This document shows positions 18,722 through 30,912 of a stretch of DNA of 64,000 nt, piece by piece (within the stretch, counting starts at the first letter, position 1; every line of letters begins with the position of its first letter). Source of the DNA: CAVSRC01 sp963743015 (lineage in GTDB: Bacteria > Pseudomonadota > Alphaproteobacteria > Rhizobiales > Kaistiaceae); contig CAVUOD010000007.1 in NCBI GenBank assembly GCA_963743015.1, positions 124,001 to 188,000 of the forward strand, read 5' to 3'. The notes under the pieces are model-generated. The model did not search any database. It was not told where the DNA came from and was given only the letters and a program-made list of their open reading frames with translations. A program made the position numbers and the translations under genes.

Positions 18722-19429
18722 CTAGGCCGGCGCCATGCGCCCACGCTCCATCTCGATGCGCTCCCAGGCACGATTGATCGCCGCGAGGCGATCATTGGCA
18801 ACCGCCACGAATTCCTCCGGTAGTCCGCGTGCGATTACCTTGTCGGGATGGTTCTCGACCACCAGCTGGCGATAGTGGCGACGGATGCGGTCGAACGGCC
18901 AGTCGCGGCCGACCCCGAGGATCAGGTAGGGATCGCCCTCCTCCGGCACGACGTGGCGTGCGGCGATCCGCTCGAAGTCGGCGTGGCTGAAGCCGAAGAT
19001 CGTCGCCACCTGCTCCAGATAGGCCATCTCGGCTTCATGCACGGCGCCATCGGCCTTGGCGATGACGAACAGGCCGTCGAGCACGTCTTCCAGAGGGCAG
19101 CAATCGTCGTCATAGAGTTCGGCGACGCGCCGGGCATAGGTCTCGAAGCCGGCGACGTCCTGACGGGCGAGATCGAACAGGCGCTCGACATTGCGCTCCT
19201 CGCCCGGCGGCACCGCAAAGCCCCGCCGGAAGGCGGCGACCTCGTCGGCGGTGACGATGCCGTCGGCCTTGGCCATCTTGGCCGACAGCGCGATCAGCGC
19301 CACCGAGAAGGATACCTGGCGCCGTGTCGCCGGATCGCCGACGAGCAAGCCTCCGGCCCAGCCGAAGAGCGCGCTGAACGCCCCGGCCCCGCCCTGTGCC
19401 GCCTGACCGATCCAGTTCCATATCGTCAT
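18722..19429 (-). CDS. TerB-like / DnaJ-domain co-chaperone (DjlA-like)
   Basis: Protein of 235 residues combining an N-terminal tellurite-resistance TerB-like helical domain (about residues 45-155, with KMAKADGIVTADEV and VIAKADGAVHEAEMAY) and a C-terminal J domain (about 165-232) with the HPD motif in VVENHPDKV, which should stimulate the ATPase of a DnaK partner. A weakly hydrophobic N-terminus (GGAGAFSALFGWAGGLLVG) may attach it to the membrane, as in DjlA. ATG 19429 (MTIWNWIGQ) was chosen over an upstream in-frame ATG because family members begin this way. Confidence 0.88.
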   Translation of the reverse strand: MTIWNWIGQAAQGGAGAFSALFGWAGGLLVGDPATRRQVSFSVALIALSAKMAKADGIVTADEVAAFRRGFAVPPGEERNVERLFDLARQDVAGFETYARRVAELYDDDCCPLEDVLDGLFVIAKADGAVHEAEMAYLEQVATIFGFSHADFERIAARHVVPEEGDPYLILGVGRDWPFDRIRRHYRQLVVENHPDKVIARGLPEEFVAVANDRLAAINRAWERIEMERGRMAPA

Positions 19430-19524
19430 CGTGGGCCCGAGCCTCGTCCAATCACGATCACGGCGCAAGATGGGGCAAGCCTATGCCGGCTGTCGGTGGC
19501 CGGCCTCAAACCCTGGCCAGGCCC

Positions 19525-20151
19525 TTACGGTTTGGTGACCTTGAGGCCCTCGAAGGCGAACGACGCCTGGCCCTGGTCGGGCGAAGCGGCGAACAGGCCG
19601 ATCTCCTGGCCTTTTTCGGGCGGCGAGCCGGAGATCTTCTTGAACTCGGTGCCGTTGACATAGAAGGTCGCGTCATTGCCGACCGTGGTCACGTGCAACT
19701 CGTTGATGCCGCCGTCGCCCTTGTTGACCGCTGCGGAATCGGCCCACTTCACCTGCTCCAACCACTTGCCGCGCTGCCGGCGCCAGACCGAGGCGCGGCC
19801 GTTGGGCGCAACCTCGAACACGTAGAAATTGTTGACGTCCTCGTACCAGAACATCAGCCCGGCCTTGGCGTCCAGCGGATCGACCGCGGTCAACGTGGTG
19901 ACCGTCACGCACATGTCGATATCGTCGTAGAGCCCCGCCGAATTGGCCCGCCACACATAGGTGCCGGAGGCGGGCGCCAGGATCATGTTGCCGTTTTCGA
20001 CCTTCACGTCGGCCGACGGGTCGCCCCAGCTCGGTTTGAACTGATCGAAGGAATCCTCGAACTGGACGTCCAGACCGGGACAGACGGCCCACGCCGTTCC
20101 CGCCGAAAGGACCAGGATAAAAGCGGCCACCAGGGGCCGGATGCCACGCAT
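19525..20151 (-). CDS. Exported protein with LamG/DUF1080-like jelly-roll domain
   Basis: Residues 1-22 form a signal peptide (LVAAFILVLSAGTAWA). The rest alternates short beta strands with the pattern of concanavalin-like 3-keto-disaccharide hydrolase/LamG domains: FEDSFDQFKPSWG, AGLMFWYEDVNNFYVFEV, INELHVTTVGNDATFYVNG, IGLFAAS. Such domains bind or cleave glycans, but no catalytic residue can be named. Role unknown; it probably acts in the periplasm or at the surface. It is monocistronic and convergent with nothing close by. Confidence 0.7.
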   Translation of the reverse strand: MRGIRPLVAAFILVLSAGTAWAVCPGLDVQFEDSFDQFKPSWGDPSADVKVENGNMILAPASGTYVWRANSAGLYDDIDMCVTVTTLTAVDPLDAKAGLMFWYEDVNNFYVFEVAPNGRASVWRRQRGKWLEQVKWADSAAVNKGDGGINELHVTTVGNDATFYVNGTEFKKISGSPPEKGQEIGLFAASPDQGQASFAFEGLKVTKP

Positions 20152-20290
20152 ATGAATGCTACTCCAACACGTCGTCGGGGCGATGCTATCGCCCGAAGCG
20201 CGTCATTCCTAGGGCAACGATGCAGAGGGGCCTTGAGGCGGCCGCTCGGAACGTGTCAGTCATGGCAACCGACAATCGGAGGCCGGCCGC

Positions 20291-24091
<3,801 letters not shown>

Positions 24092-24095
<4 letters not shown>

Positions 24096-24556
24096 GCGGG
24101 TTCGGCCTGCGCCTTGCGACAGCCGACGATGCGCCGGAAATCGCGCTGCTGCTGCGGCACACGCTGACCAGTGCCCTGCCCTATCTGCCGGTCCTGCACA
24201 CGCCCGACGAGGACCGCGCCTTCATCGCCTTTCATGTCCTGCCGGCATGCACGGTGTGGGTGGCGGAAACCGACCGCATCGTCGGCTTCATCGCCTTCCG
24301 CAAAGGCTGGATCGATCACCTCTATGTCGATGTCGCTCATCACCGCCGGGGGATCGGCTCGGCGCTGCTGCAAGAGGCGTTTGCCGCCGAACCCGAACTG
24401 CAGCTCTGGGCGTTCCAGAGGAACGCCGCTGCGCTCGGCTTCTACAAGCGTCACGGCTTTCGCATCGTCGAGCGCACGGATGGTGCCCGCAACGAGGAGA
24501 AGGAGCCGGATGCCCGGCTCCTCTGGCGTCGCCCCGGACGACAGGACGCCGGCTAG
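24092..24556 (+). CDS. GNAT-family N-acetyltransferase
   Basis: A 154-residue acetyl-CoA-dependent acetyltransferase of unknown substrate. Strand and motif order fit GNAT: LRLATADDAPEIALLLR at the start, VAETDRIVGFIAFRKGWIDH, the pyrophosphate-binding loop HHRRGIGSALLQ near residues 85-96, and ALGFYKRHGFRIVERT at the C-terminal motif B. GTG 24092 overlaps the stop of the oxoprolinase gene (GTGA), indicating coupling. The stop overlaps the convergent hemerythrin gene by four bases. Confidence 0.88.
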
Positions 24557-25257
24557 GCGGCATCCCTCAGCCCGTCATCGAGCCGCTTCCAGTCGGTCTC
24601 CGACAGCACCGGCTTGACGGCAAGGTTCAGCACCATGTGGAAGCCTTCGGCCGGCATGCCCTTCATCATTCCGGCAAGCATCTCCTGACGCGCCTGCGGA
24701 TCGATGGCCGGCACCATGATGCGGATGAAATCGAGCATCACGTTCGGCGGGATCGAGGCAATGATGCGGCCCTCGATGGCGGCAAGCTCGGCGTCGCTGA
24801 ACACCGACTGCAGCACAGGCTGCAATTCGGTCTCTTCCTCGAGCATGTGGGCGAAATCGTCGGCAACGAAGCGCGTGTAGCGCAGGTAGAGCGCCTTCAC
24901 CAGATTGGCGCGCTGTGAGCGCTCACCCGTCTCGATCCTGGCGAGGATCGCCTCGATCTCCGCGAAGCTCTTCTCGTGCTCGTCGTGATCGTGCGCGAAT
25001 TCCGCGGTCGCGCCCGGCCGCACGGCTTCGAGCGCGGTGTGGATATGTTCGTTCTCGTCGACGAGGTGAAACCGCGCCAGCACCAGAAGCCGGCGGAAAT
25101 CGTCAAGGATCGATCTGACCGCGGCGTCGTCGGCGGCATCGAGAGCGCCGAGACGCGCGAGAAGCTCCATCTCGGCCTTGCGCAGGCCGCGATGGATCGT
25201 GCCGTAAAGATCGTGACGGGTGGAGAGCTGCTTCTGAATGGCAATGATGTCGTGCAT
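24553..25257 (-). CDS. Hemerythrin-like (HHE domain) protein
   Basis: A 234-residue, mostly helical protein. Likely di-iron ligands are spread in the usual way: H15-type histidine in STRHDLYGTIHRGL, RFHLVDENEHIHTALE near residue 60, FAHDHDEHEKSF near 85, and FVADDFAHMLEEETELQPVL near 125. The family binds a non-haem di-iron centre and is linked to oxygen, NO or iron sensing. ATG 25257 (MHDIIAIQKQL) follows a GGTGAC-type weak ribosome site; upstream in-frame sequence is not conserved. Region 25258-25535 upstream holds no other gene and is AT-richer, probably its promoter. Confidence 0.82.
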   Translation of the reverse strand: MHDIIAIQKQLSTRHDLYGTIHRGLRKAEMELLARLGALDAADDAAVRSILDDFRRLLVLARFHLVDENEHIHTALEAVRPGATAEFAHDHDEHEKSFAEIEAILARIETGERSQRANLVKALYLRYTRFVADDFAHMLEEETELQPVLQSVFSDAELAAIEGRIIASIPPNVMLDFIRIMVPAIDPQARQEMLAGMMKGMPAEGFHMVLNLAVKPVLSETDWKRLDDGLRDAA

Positions 25258-25535
25258 CGGGTCACCTTCGAGATGAAGCGGCCGCGCCGGGGTTTCCGGT
25301 CGCGACCGCGGGGAGCGCTCAACTAGTGACTGGCGATGCGCGGCGCAGTGACGGCTTTCACAGGTGACGGGGATCACAGGACCGGCGCGGCAGCCGTCGG
25401 CAGAAAGCCGGCTCGCCGGCCGACGGCATTAACCAAGACTCAGTCGTTGCGCGGCAATAAATCTCGAATTGTTATGAATTTCGCAACGAATGCCGCCTAA
25501 TCGACATATGGGGACGGCGACCGAATGCAGGCGCC

Positions 25536-25823
25536 GTGACGGAACGAGCACCGGACCCGCCGATCGAAAAGATCAGGCAGGAAACAACCGAAAACCAGGA
25601 GGCGTTCACGCGCCTCAGGGTAGGTTTTACGCATCATGAGGGCGAATACGCCCTGATGAAGTCGGGCATGATCATCGACTTCTTCGCCAGCCGGCAATCA
25701 GCCCTGCTTGCCGGCCATGAGCGCTTCGTCGACCGCCTGTTCTCGATCCACCGCGTGTTGCCGCACGACCGCCGCCGGATCGGCGCGGCGCCGGCGACCG
25801 AACGGCGCCGCCAGGACGTCTAG
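25536..25823 (+). CDS. Small conserved-looking protein, possibly DUF5678-like
   Basis: A 95-residue protein from GTG 25536. The core EYALMKSGMIIDFFASRQSAL and LAGHERFVDRLFSIHRV resembles small proteins in which an ALMRxGxI segment is followed by a helix and FSIxxV (DUF5678-like), which is a resemblance only. No signal peptide or metal motif. It converges with the next gene, sharing four bases at the stops. Function unknown. Confidence 0.5.
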   Translation: MTERAPDPPIEKIRQETTENQEAFTRLRVGFTHHEGEYALMKSGMIIDFFASRQSALLAGHERFVDRLFSIHRVLPHDRRRIGAAPATERRRQDV

Positions 25824-26143
25824 CGCCCGGCGACGCGGCCTTCCGGCCGGTACTTGTCCATCACCGCATCGAGCGAATCGTTGGTGAGAGCGGGATTGGC
25901 CTTCTGCAGGCAGGTGAGCAGGATCGCCTTGTTGGCCCGCTGGCGCTCGGCAGTCGGCGTGGTGCCCCTGGGCGCCGGCTTGACGTTCCAGAAACAGGCA
26001 ACGAACTGCTGCGGCGTGACGCCGAGGTCGTGACTGACGGCGACCACGGGGCGGTGCGGATCGTTGTGCAGCAACGGCTGCGCTTCGGCGCTCGCCGCGA
26101 CCAATACGATGCCGGTGGCGATCAATCCTTTGACGATGTGCAT
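25820..26143 (-). CDS. Small exported protein with two cysteines
   Basis: A 107-residue protein with a clear signal peptide (MHIVKGLIATGIVLVAASAEA, cleavage before QPLL). The mature part has one pair of cysteines (FVACFWNVKP and LLTCLQKANP) that could form a disulphide in the periplasm, and ends in a basic tail. ATG 26143 was chosen because it opens the signal peptide; the in-frame ATG at 26194 would bury it. No family recognised. Confidence 0.65.
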   Translation of the reverse strand: MHIVKGLIATGIVLVAASAEAQPLLHNDPHRPVVAVSHDLGVTPQQFVACFWNVKPAPRGTTPTAERQRANKAILLTCLQKANPALTNDSLDAVMDKYRPEGRVAGR

Positions 26144-26224
26144 GATGGGCTCTCCCGTTTTCTCTCGCGTGACGTCAGGCAGTGGTGCTGTCACGCGTTT
26201 CCCACGGAGACCCTACGGGGCGGA

Positions 26225-27253
26225 CTAATCCGGCCAGCCTTCGATCACCACCTTGCCGATGGTGCGGCCGCTCTCGACCGCCGCATGGGCTTCGCGGAGC
26301 GTTGCCGCGCTGATCGGCGCGAGCCGCCTGGTCATCGTCGTCCTGAGCTTGCCCTGGTCGACCAGCGCGGCAACGTCTCTCAGAATCTCGTGCTGGCGGC
26401 TCATCGTGCTGCCGCCGCGGGGCCGCACGAACATCAGTTCGAAGTGCAGCGCGGCGGCCTTCTGGAAGAGCTTGCCGAAGTCTTCCGCGCCCATGCCGGA
26501 CGGCCCGTCGCCCTCGATCATGCCGATATGCCCCTCCGGCGCGACGATATCGGCGAGCGCCGATGCGTGGGCCTTGGTGCCGGCGAAGGCGGTGACCACA
26601 TCGACCGCAGGATGGCCGATCGCGGCGAGCTGCGGCGACAGCGGCCTGGAGTGGTCGATGACGTGATGGGCGCCGAGCGCCTTCACCCAGTCGACCGTCT
26701 CCGGCCGCGAGGCGGTGGCGATGACGGTCATGTCGGTCAAGGCGCGGGCAAGCTGGATGGCGATCGAGCCGACGCCGCCAGCCCCGCCGACGATGAGCAG
26801 CGAGCGGCGGTCGGCATGTGGCCCGAGCTTCACCCCGATACGGTCGAAGAGCAGCTCCCAGGCGGTGAGCGCCGTCAGCGGCAGCGCCGCGGCCGCGGCG
26901 AAATCGAGCCGCGCCGGCTTTGGCCCGACGATGCGCTCGTCCACCGCATGGAATTGGCTGTTGGTGCCTGGCCGCGCGATCGAGCCGGCATACCAGACTG
27001 TGTCGCCCGGCTTGAACAGCGAGACCTTGCCGCCGACCTCGGCCACCGTGCCGGCGGCATCGAAGCCGAGCACCCGTGGCTCGCCGCCGGGATCGTTGCC
27101 GCGCCTGACCTTGGTATCGACCGGATTGACCGAGACCGCCGCTATCCTGACCAGCAGGTCGTGCGGGCCAGGCTCGGGCCGGTCGATTTCGACATCGACC
27201 AGGGCATCCCCGGCGGTGACGGGGCGGGCGTGGCGATAAGCGACGGCGTGCAT
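26225..27253 (-). CDS. Zinc-type alcohol dehydrogenase-like MDR oxidoreductase
   Basis: A 342-residue medium-chain dehydrogenase/reductase of the quinone-oxidoreductase-like group. It has the N-terminal GroES-like fold (VSVNPVDTKVRRG, VLGFDAAGTVAEVG) and a Rossmann NADPH domain with LIVGGAGGVGSIAIQLAR near residue 155. Structural zinc cysteines are absent, as in the zinc-lacking MDR branch, so the annotation 'alcohol dehydrogenase' is nominal; the substrate may be a quinone or enone. ATG 27253 (MHAVAYRHARP) is preferred to the longer in-frame start. Confidence 0.9.
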   Translation of the reverse strand: MHAVAYRHARPVTAGDALVDVEIDRPEPGPHDLLVRIAAVSVNPVDTKVRRGNDPGGEPRVLGFDAAGTVAEVGGKVSLFKPGDTVWYAGSIARPGTNSQFHAVDERIVGPKPARLDFAAAAALPLTALTAWELLFDRIGVKLGPHADRRSLLIVGGAGGVGSIAIQLARALTDMTVIATASRPETVDWVKALGAHHVIDHSRPLSPQLAAIGHPAVDVVTAFAGTKAHASALADIVAPEGHIGMIEGDGPSGMGAEDFGKLFQKAAALHFELMFVRPRGGSTMSRQHEILRDVAALVDQGKLRTTMTRRLAPISAATLREAHAAVESGRTIGKVVIEGWPD

Positions 27254-27335
27254 GGGACTGATCTCCGACAGGGGCGACGGCAGAGATATAGGGCGGCAAC
27301 CGCGCTGGCGGCACTTTGCCCTCAACGCCCCTGGA

Positions 27336-28220
27336 TCAGTTGCCCGTATAGGCCGGTGGTGCGGTCAGTGCGCCATTGAGGTCGGAGGCGCCGAACGGGT
27401 CGCTCTCACCGGCGGCGACATCCGGCGGACGCGTATCCATGGGCTCGCCGGCCGGGGCGATCGAGCCGGTGCGCATCCAGTCGATATTGGAGCGGGCGAA
27501 CAGGCCACCGCCATAGGGCGGACGCCGCGGCGGCTGGAATTGCGGCTTGGGATTGCAGTAGCGCCGCGTGCCGCTCTTGCCGTGATGGGCAAGGTCGAGA
27601 TGGAAGTGGTCGCCATGATAGGGCTCGCCCGGCCCCAGCGTCGTCTTGAAGGTCATGCAGGCGGTCGCCTCGACCTCGCGCAGGAAGCCCTGCTCGTCGC
27701 GTGCGCCGCGCCAGCCGCGCTTGACCGTCACCTCCCGCCCGTTGGCGAGCGTGAAGGATGCGATGTCGATGGCATTGCCGAAGGCATGTTCGGAGAGCTG
27801 CTTGCCGGGAATGCTGTCGATCGACCGGCAGGCGTAATTGGAGAGCTGCTTGATCTGCACCACCGGCGCCCCGAACCAGGCCATCGCCGCCGGCTGCACG
27901 GCATTGCGGAACCAGTCTTCCAGCATGGTGGTCATCGGGCAGCCCAGCGTCGCCGACGGACCGACCCGGATCGAGCCGTCTTCCAGCGCCGAGACCTTCA
28001 GCGGATAGAGGATGCCGCAGGCGCCGCGCCCGTCGATCTTGCGCTCGGGCCGGACCCAGGCCGAGAACACCACCGGCGGCCGGCTCGCCATGCAGGCGCG
28101 CTCCTCCCGGTCGCGCCAGGCGGCACGCTGTTCATAGCCGAAGAAGCCGAACCCGCAGCCGGCGAGCGTAATCGCCAGCCCGACCACCGCAGCCGCCTGA
28201 TACGCAACACGACGGACCAT
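27336..28220 (-). CDS. Extensin-like lipoprotein (LAS-type peptidase fold)
   Basis: A 294-residue envelope protein of the extensin-like family (PF06904). The N-terminus is a lipoprotein signal with lipobox LAGC at about residues 19-22. The domain carries the LAS-metallopeptidase pattern: LSEHAFGNAIDIASF (H and D) and HGDHFHLDLAHHG (final His pair), the likely zinc ligands. Family members are suspected peptidoglycan peptidases. The proline-rich tail after residue 235 (PQFQPPRRPPYGGG) is low-complexity. Four extra cysteines could form disulphides. Confidence 0.87.
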   Translation of the reverse strand: MVRRVAYQAAAVVGLAITLAGCGFGFFGYEQRAAWRDREERACMASRPPVVFSAWVRPERKIDGRGACGILYPLKVSALEDGSIRVGPSATLGCPMTTMLEDWFRNAVQPAAMAWFGAPVVQIKQLSNYACRSIDSIPGKQLSEHAFGNAIDIASFTLANGREVTVKRGWRGARDEQGFLREVEATACMTFKTTLGPGEPYHGDHFHLDLAHHGKSGTRRYCNPKPQFQPPRRPPYGGGLFARSNIDWMRTGSIAPAGEPMDTRPPDVAAGESDPFGASDLNGALTAPPAYTGN

Positions 28221-28272
28221 GATCGCTCAAATGCGACCAATTCCATTAAGGAAAGGTTGAGGATCGGGCGGC

Positions 28273-28572
28273 TCATGCCGGGTCGACGCCGGCATCGTCC
28301 GCGTCGTCGAAGTCGTCGGGATCGGCGAGAAGCGTGCTGTCGGCGAGATCGTGCAGCGCGTCGCGAAGGTGGCCGCGGTTTTCATCGAAGCAGGCGACGT
28401 CCGGATCGACGCAAGCAAGCGCGCGGTGACAGGCAACGCGCCCGCAACGGGTCGGGTGCCAGGTGGCGAAGAGATTGACGACGACGCGCCGGTCGTTGCG
28501 CTCGTCCACCGCGGCCGGCGTCATGCGCGCCATCGCGCGCCGAAGGCGGGGCGATTTCCGCTTGTGGGTCAT
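28273..28572 (-). CDS. Small cysteine-rich hypothetical protein
   Basis: A 99-residue protein from ATG 28572 (MTHKRKSPRLRR). A basic N-terminus is followed by four cysteines in CGRVACHRALAC and a further VACFDEN, spaced like a small metal-binding knuckle, then a very acidic tail (DPDDFDDADDAG). Short CxxxACxxxxxC segments of this kind occur in rhizobial hypothetical proteins. No function can be given. It lies 52 bases upstream of the extensin-like gene on the same strand. Confidence 0.5.
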   Translation of the reverse strand: MTHKRKSPRLRRAMARMTPAAVDERNDRRVVVNLFATWHPTRCGRVACHRALACVDPDVACFDENRGHLRDALHDLADSTLLADPDDFDDADDAGVDPA

Positions 28573-29076
28573 GGGCCGGCTCCGCGCATGGTTCCCGTTC
28601 CCGCGCCGCGTCGGCGGCCGGGGTGATCCTCTGCTTTCGTTTCCCTCCCGCCCTTGAGGCACGAAGGGGTGGCGGGCGCTCGATGAGTGCCAGCTCGTAA
28701 CTTTGTGGGGCGCTCAGCCGAGCACCCGCCGCGGCGTCCTGAAACACGCCCGGCCAGGGCTATTCGGGCGTGCCGCCGAGGCGGCCCGCCGTGAGGTCGC
28801 TTACGCCACACGCTCCGGCGCGAGGCCCGAGGCATGGCGGGACGGCCGGTCGTAGTGCCGACGGTCCTGGCCGGGGCGTCCCGGGTGCCGAGATGCGGTC
28901 TCGACGCGCGGGCGCCGCACCCCGCCCCACGCACAGAACGCCTCATGAGCGCGCCCCTTCGCGGGCGGGGATGCGATCAATATGGGGCGGATTTGGGGGG
29001 GGGGATAAGTTGGGGAGATATGCGCGCGCATCTCAACTGCCGTCTCGCGCATATCGTGCGCGGCCGGCCAATGGGG
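28573..29076. other. About 500 bases without a recognisable gene
   Basis: GC-rich sequence with several short dyads and a run of ten G at 28995-29004. I see no tRNA, no convincing reading frame and no copy of the window's other repeats. It separates the chromosomal core from the lower-GC nuclease patch and may be a recombination boundary. Confidence 0.5.
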
Positions 29077-29274
29077 TCAGCGAAAAGCTGTCCAGTCTGA
29101 GACACTGATCAAGTCATACTTCTCTCCAAACCAACGCACAAATTCCGCGGGATCTGGACTTGATAGGTAGTGGCGATTGAGTTCCGTCTCGTCGAGACCT
29201 GCCTCAAGCGTGGTGAGAGCGAAGCCCTCCAGCATCAAGGCATCGGTTCTGCTTTGCCACTCTGAGAAGATCAT
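29077..29274 (-). CDS. 65-residue acidic protein overlapping the HNH nuclease gene
   Basis: Starts at ATG 29274, which overlaps the nuclease stop by four bases (ATGA), so it should be translated by coupling. The sequence (MIFSEWQSRTDALMLEGFAL, then acidic and aromatic residues, ending SVSDWTAFR) has no signal, no transmembrane helix and no motif I recognise. Size, net negative charge and strict coupling to a nuclease are what one expects of an inhibitor or accessory subunit, but that is inference. Confidence 0.55.
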   Translation of the reverse strand: MIFSEWQSRTDALMLEGFALTTLEAGLDETELNRHYLSSPDPAEFVRWFGEKYDLISVSDWTAFR

Positions 29275-30173
29275 CGGATTGAGCCCTTGAAGACGTTCTG
29301 GCGATGAAATTCAAGATAATGCTGCAACGGCCACGCTGATTTGTCGCCTGGCCCCAACAGATGGCCGCTTGGGTGCAGCAGGCGACGGACCGGCTCAGGT
29401 ATGCCGGCATCGACGGTGAGGATTCTATAGTCCTCGCCAATCGAAATCAGGCCTCGGTCGAACATCCAGTGCAATGTACCGGATAGTGCGATTCCGTTCC
29501 TCACTGAATCGGGGCCATTCACGGCCACCGGCTGGATATGGGCCGCCTGTACCTCAGGGCGCCCGCCGCCGTTGAGCATCTTCAGGCCCGTAAGGGCACA
29601 AGTACGGTCATAGGCGTCCTGCACGCGCTTCGTGAACGCACGCTCACGTATCTTCTTCATCACAGTCAACTCGGCAACAGGACGAACGAAATCAGCAGGA
29701 GGCTCGTCCATCTCGCTGCTCGAACTTGCTGCCTCTACCCGCTCGTACAAAGTCTCGTGCGAGAAACCTGCTGCGAGGATCGCCTCGAACTCACTGTCCG
29801 GAAGGTTTCTGACAGCGCGCCCGAAGGCGCCACGGCTCGTCTCGCCGTCCATACGTTGCAACATGGACTCGTAATACATGCCATCTTTGGTCCTGAAGGG
29901 CACATCGGAGTCGAAATCGAGATAGTCTGAGATTTTCGCGTAGTAGTGACCACGCCGGTTGGGGTCCGGTTCGACCGAGGCAACCCGTGCAACGGCAAAA
30001 TATGCTTGACGCCCCCCTGATTTGTCGGGGGCCGTTCGGCGTGGCGCATAATAGATGATCAGGTCGCCGAGCGATCTTTCTATTTGCCCAAGATAGGTAC
30101 GTGGAAAGTGATATCGCTCTTCCACGATATCATCGTACCCAGAGCCCGGTCTGGTCGTGAATACGGACTTCAT
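29271..30173 (-). CDS. HNH endonuclease, predicted restriction endonuclease (COG3440-like)
   Basis: A 300-residue two-domain protein. Residues about 1-145 (MKSVFTTRPGSGYDDIVEER, LGDLIIYYAPRR, GRQAYFAVARVASV) look like a beta-rich substrate- or modified-base-reading domain. Residues about 165-260 are an HNH nuclease: CALTGLKM, AAHIQPVAVNG with the catalytic His, NGIALSGTLHWMFDRGLIS with Asn and His. Such proteins are annotated as predicted restriction endonucleases without a cognate methylase. The gene and its surroundings are visibly less GC-rich than the flanks, suggesting transfer. A fossil restriction gene lies divergently just upstream. Confidence 0.82.
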   Translation of the reverse strand: MKSVFTTRPGSGYDDIVEERYHFPRTYLGQIERSLGDLIIYYAPRRTAPDKSGGRQAYFAVARVASVEPDPNRRGHYYAKISDYLDFDSDVPFRTKDGMYYESMLQRMDGETSRGAFGRAVRNLPDSEFEAILAAGFSHETLYERVEAASSSSEMDEPPADFVRPVAELTVMKKIRERAFTKRVQDAYDRTCALTGLKMLNGGGRPEVQAAHIQPVAVNGPDSVRNGIALSGTLHWMFDRGLISIGEDYRILTVDAGIPEPVRRLLHPSGHLLGPGDKSAWPLQHYLEFHRQNVFKGSIR

Positions 30174-30252
30174 TGTGAAGGCAATCTAGCACTACAGGCT
30201 CTCAGTATCATCGGTACGATCCGCCTGCAGGGATTACAACCACAGTCCGGGT

Positions 30253-30441
30253 TTTGTGAAACACTTGCTGACCGTCCAGCCAGGCATCTCCGAAAACCAG
30301 ACGGAAGAGATGAGGGCAAGGGACTTGCAGCTTGTCGTTCCAAAAGCGCTTCACGACACTTACGGGATTCAGCAACGGGCGTGGCTGCTGTCATTGGCGG
30401 ATTTCATTCAAATCGTGAAGGAGCGGCAACACAGCCCATAG
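30253..30441 (+). pseudogene. C-terminal remnant of an EcoRII-type type II restriction endonuclease
   Basis: The stretch VKHLLTVQPGISENQTEEM, followed by ARDLQLVVPKALHDTYGI and LLSLADFIQIVKERQ, matches the very end of EcoRII C-terminal-domain (PF09019) restriction enzymes as I know them. Upstream in frame there are only about 22 unrelated residues back to a stop at 30187, so the catalytic body and the partner methyltransferase are missing. It can be read from GTG 30256 as a 61-residue peptide but is most simply a deletion fossil. Confidence 0.65.
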
Positions 30442-30443
30442 CC

Positions 30444-30731
30444 ATGGCGCAGCACAATCAGCCCGACCTCTTCGGCGAAGACGAGGAGCCGGACCTTTTC
30501 GGGCCCGACCATGCGCCGCGCGTCTATCGTCCGGACCCGGAGAAGGTGCGCTCGCGGCTGCATCGCATCCTTTCCCAGGCACGGGCGGCGGAGAAGATGC
30601 CGTGGGAGCCGACCACGGTGACGCTCTATCGCACGATCTTTCCCCAGATGAGCAAGTGGCTGCCCGAGGACGAGGCGGCGCAACTATGCTTCGCATTCGA
30701 TACCGAGATGAAGCGGCTGGAAGCGGCCTAG
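30444..30731 (+). CDS. Conserved hypothetical protein of rhizobial type
   Basis: A 95-residue protein starting MAQHNQPDLFGEDEEPDLFG. The core (YRPDPEKVRSRLHRILSQAR, LYRTIFPQMSKWLPEDEAA, LCFAFDTEMKRLEAA) is a familiar small helical protein of Hyphomicrobiales with no assigned role. The start lies 2 bases after the restriction-enzyme fossil, which marks the edge of the foreign patch. Confidence 0.7.
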   Translation: MAQHNQPDLFGEDEEPDLFGPDHAPRVYRPDPEKVRSRLHRILSQARAAEKMPWEPTTVTLYRTIFPQMSKWLPEDEAAQLCFAFDTEMKRLEAA

Positions 30732-30734
30732 ACA

Positions 30735-30895
30735 GGACTCACCTCTCCCATGGGGAGAGGTCGGCGCAGCGCCAAGTGAGGGGATATTGCCTCACGAGGG
30801 TCCATACGCCCTCACCCCACGCACCTAAGTCCCCCCGATCAGGTCGGGGGTCCTAAGGTGCGCGGCCCTCTCCCCTCGGGAGAGGGGAACACCCG
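30735..30895. repeat. Nested inverted repeats
   Basis: Outer dyads CCTCTCCCATGGGGAGAGG (30741-30759) and CCCTCTCCCCTCGGGAGAGGG (near 30867-30887) flank an inner hairpin at 30821-30861 whose arms are GCACCTAAGTCCCCCCGA and TCGGGGGTCCTAAGGTGC (15 of 18 pairs, six-base loop). The outer parts look like an intergenic palindromic element; the inner one could be a second element inserted in it or a bidirectional terminator between two convergent genes. Confidence 0.6.
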
Positions 30896-30912
30896 TCCGC
30901 CGCGGCTGCCGT

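Noticed and set aside
28995..29004. G10 run as a phase-variation switch
   Set aside because: No gene start or coding frame depends on it.
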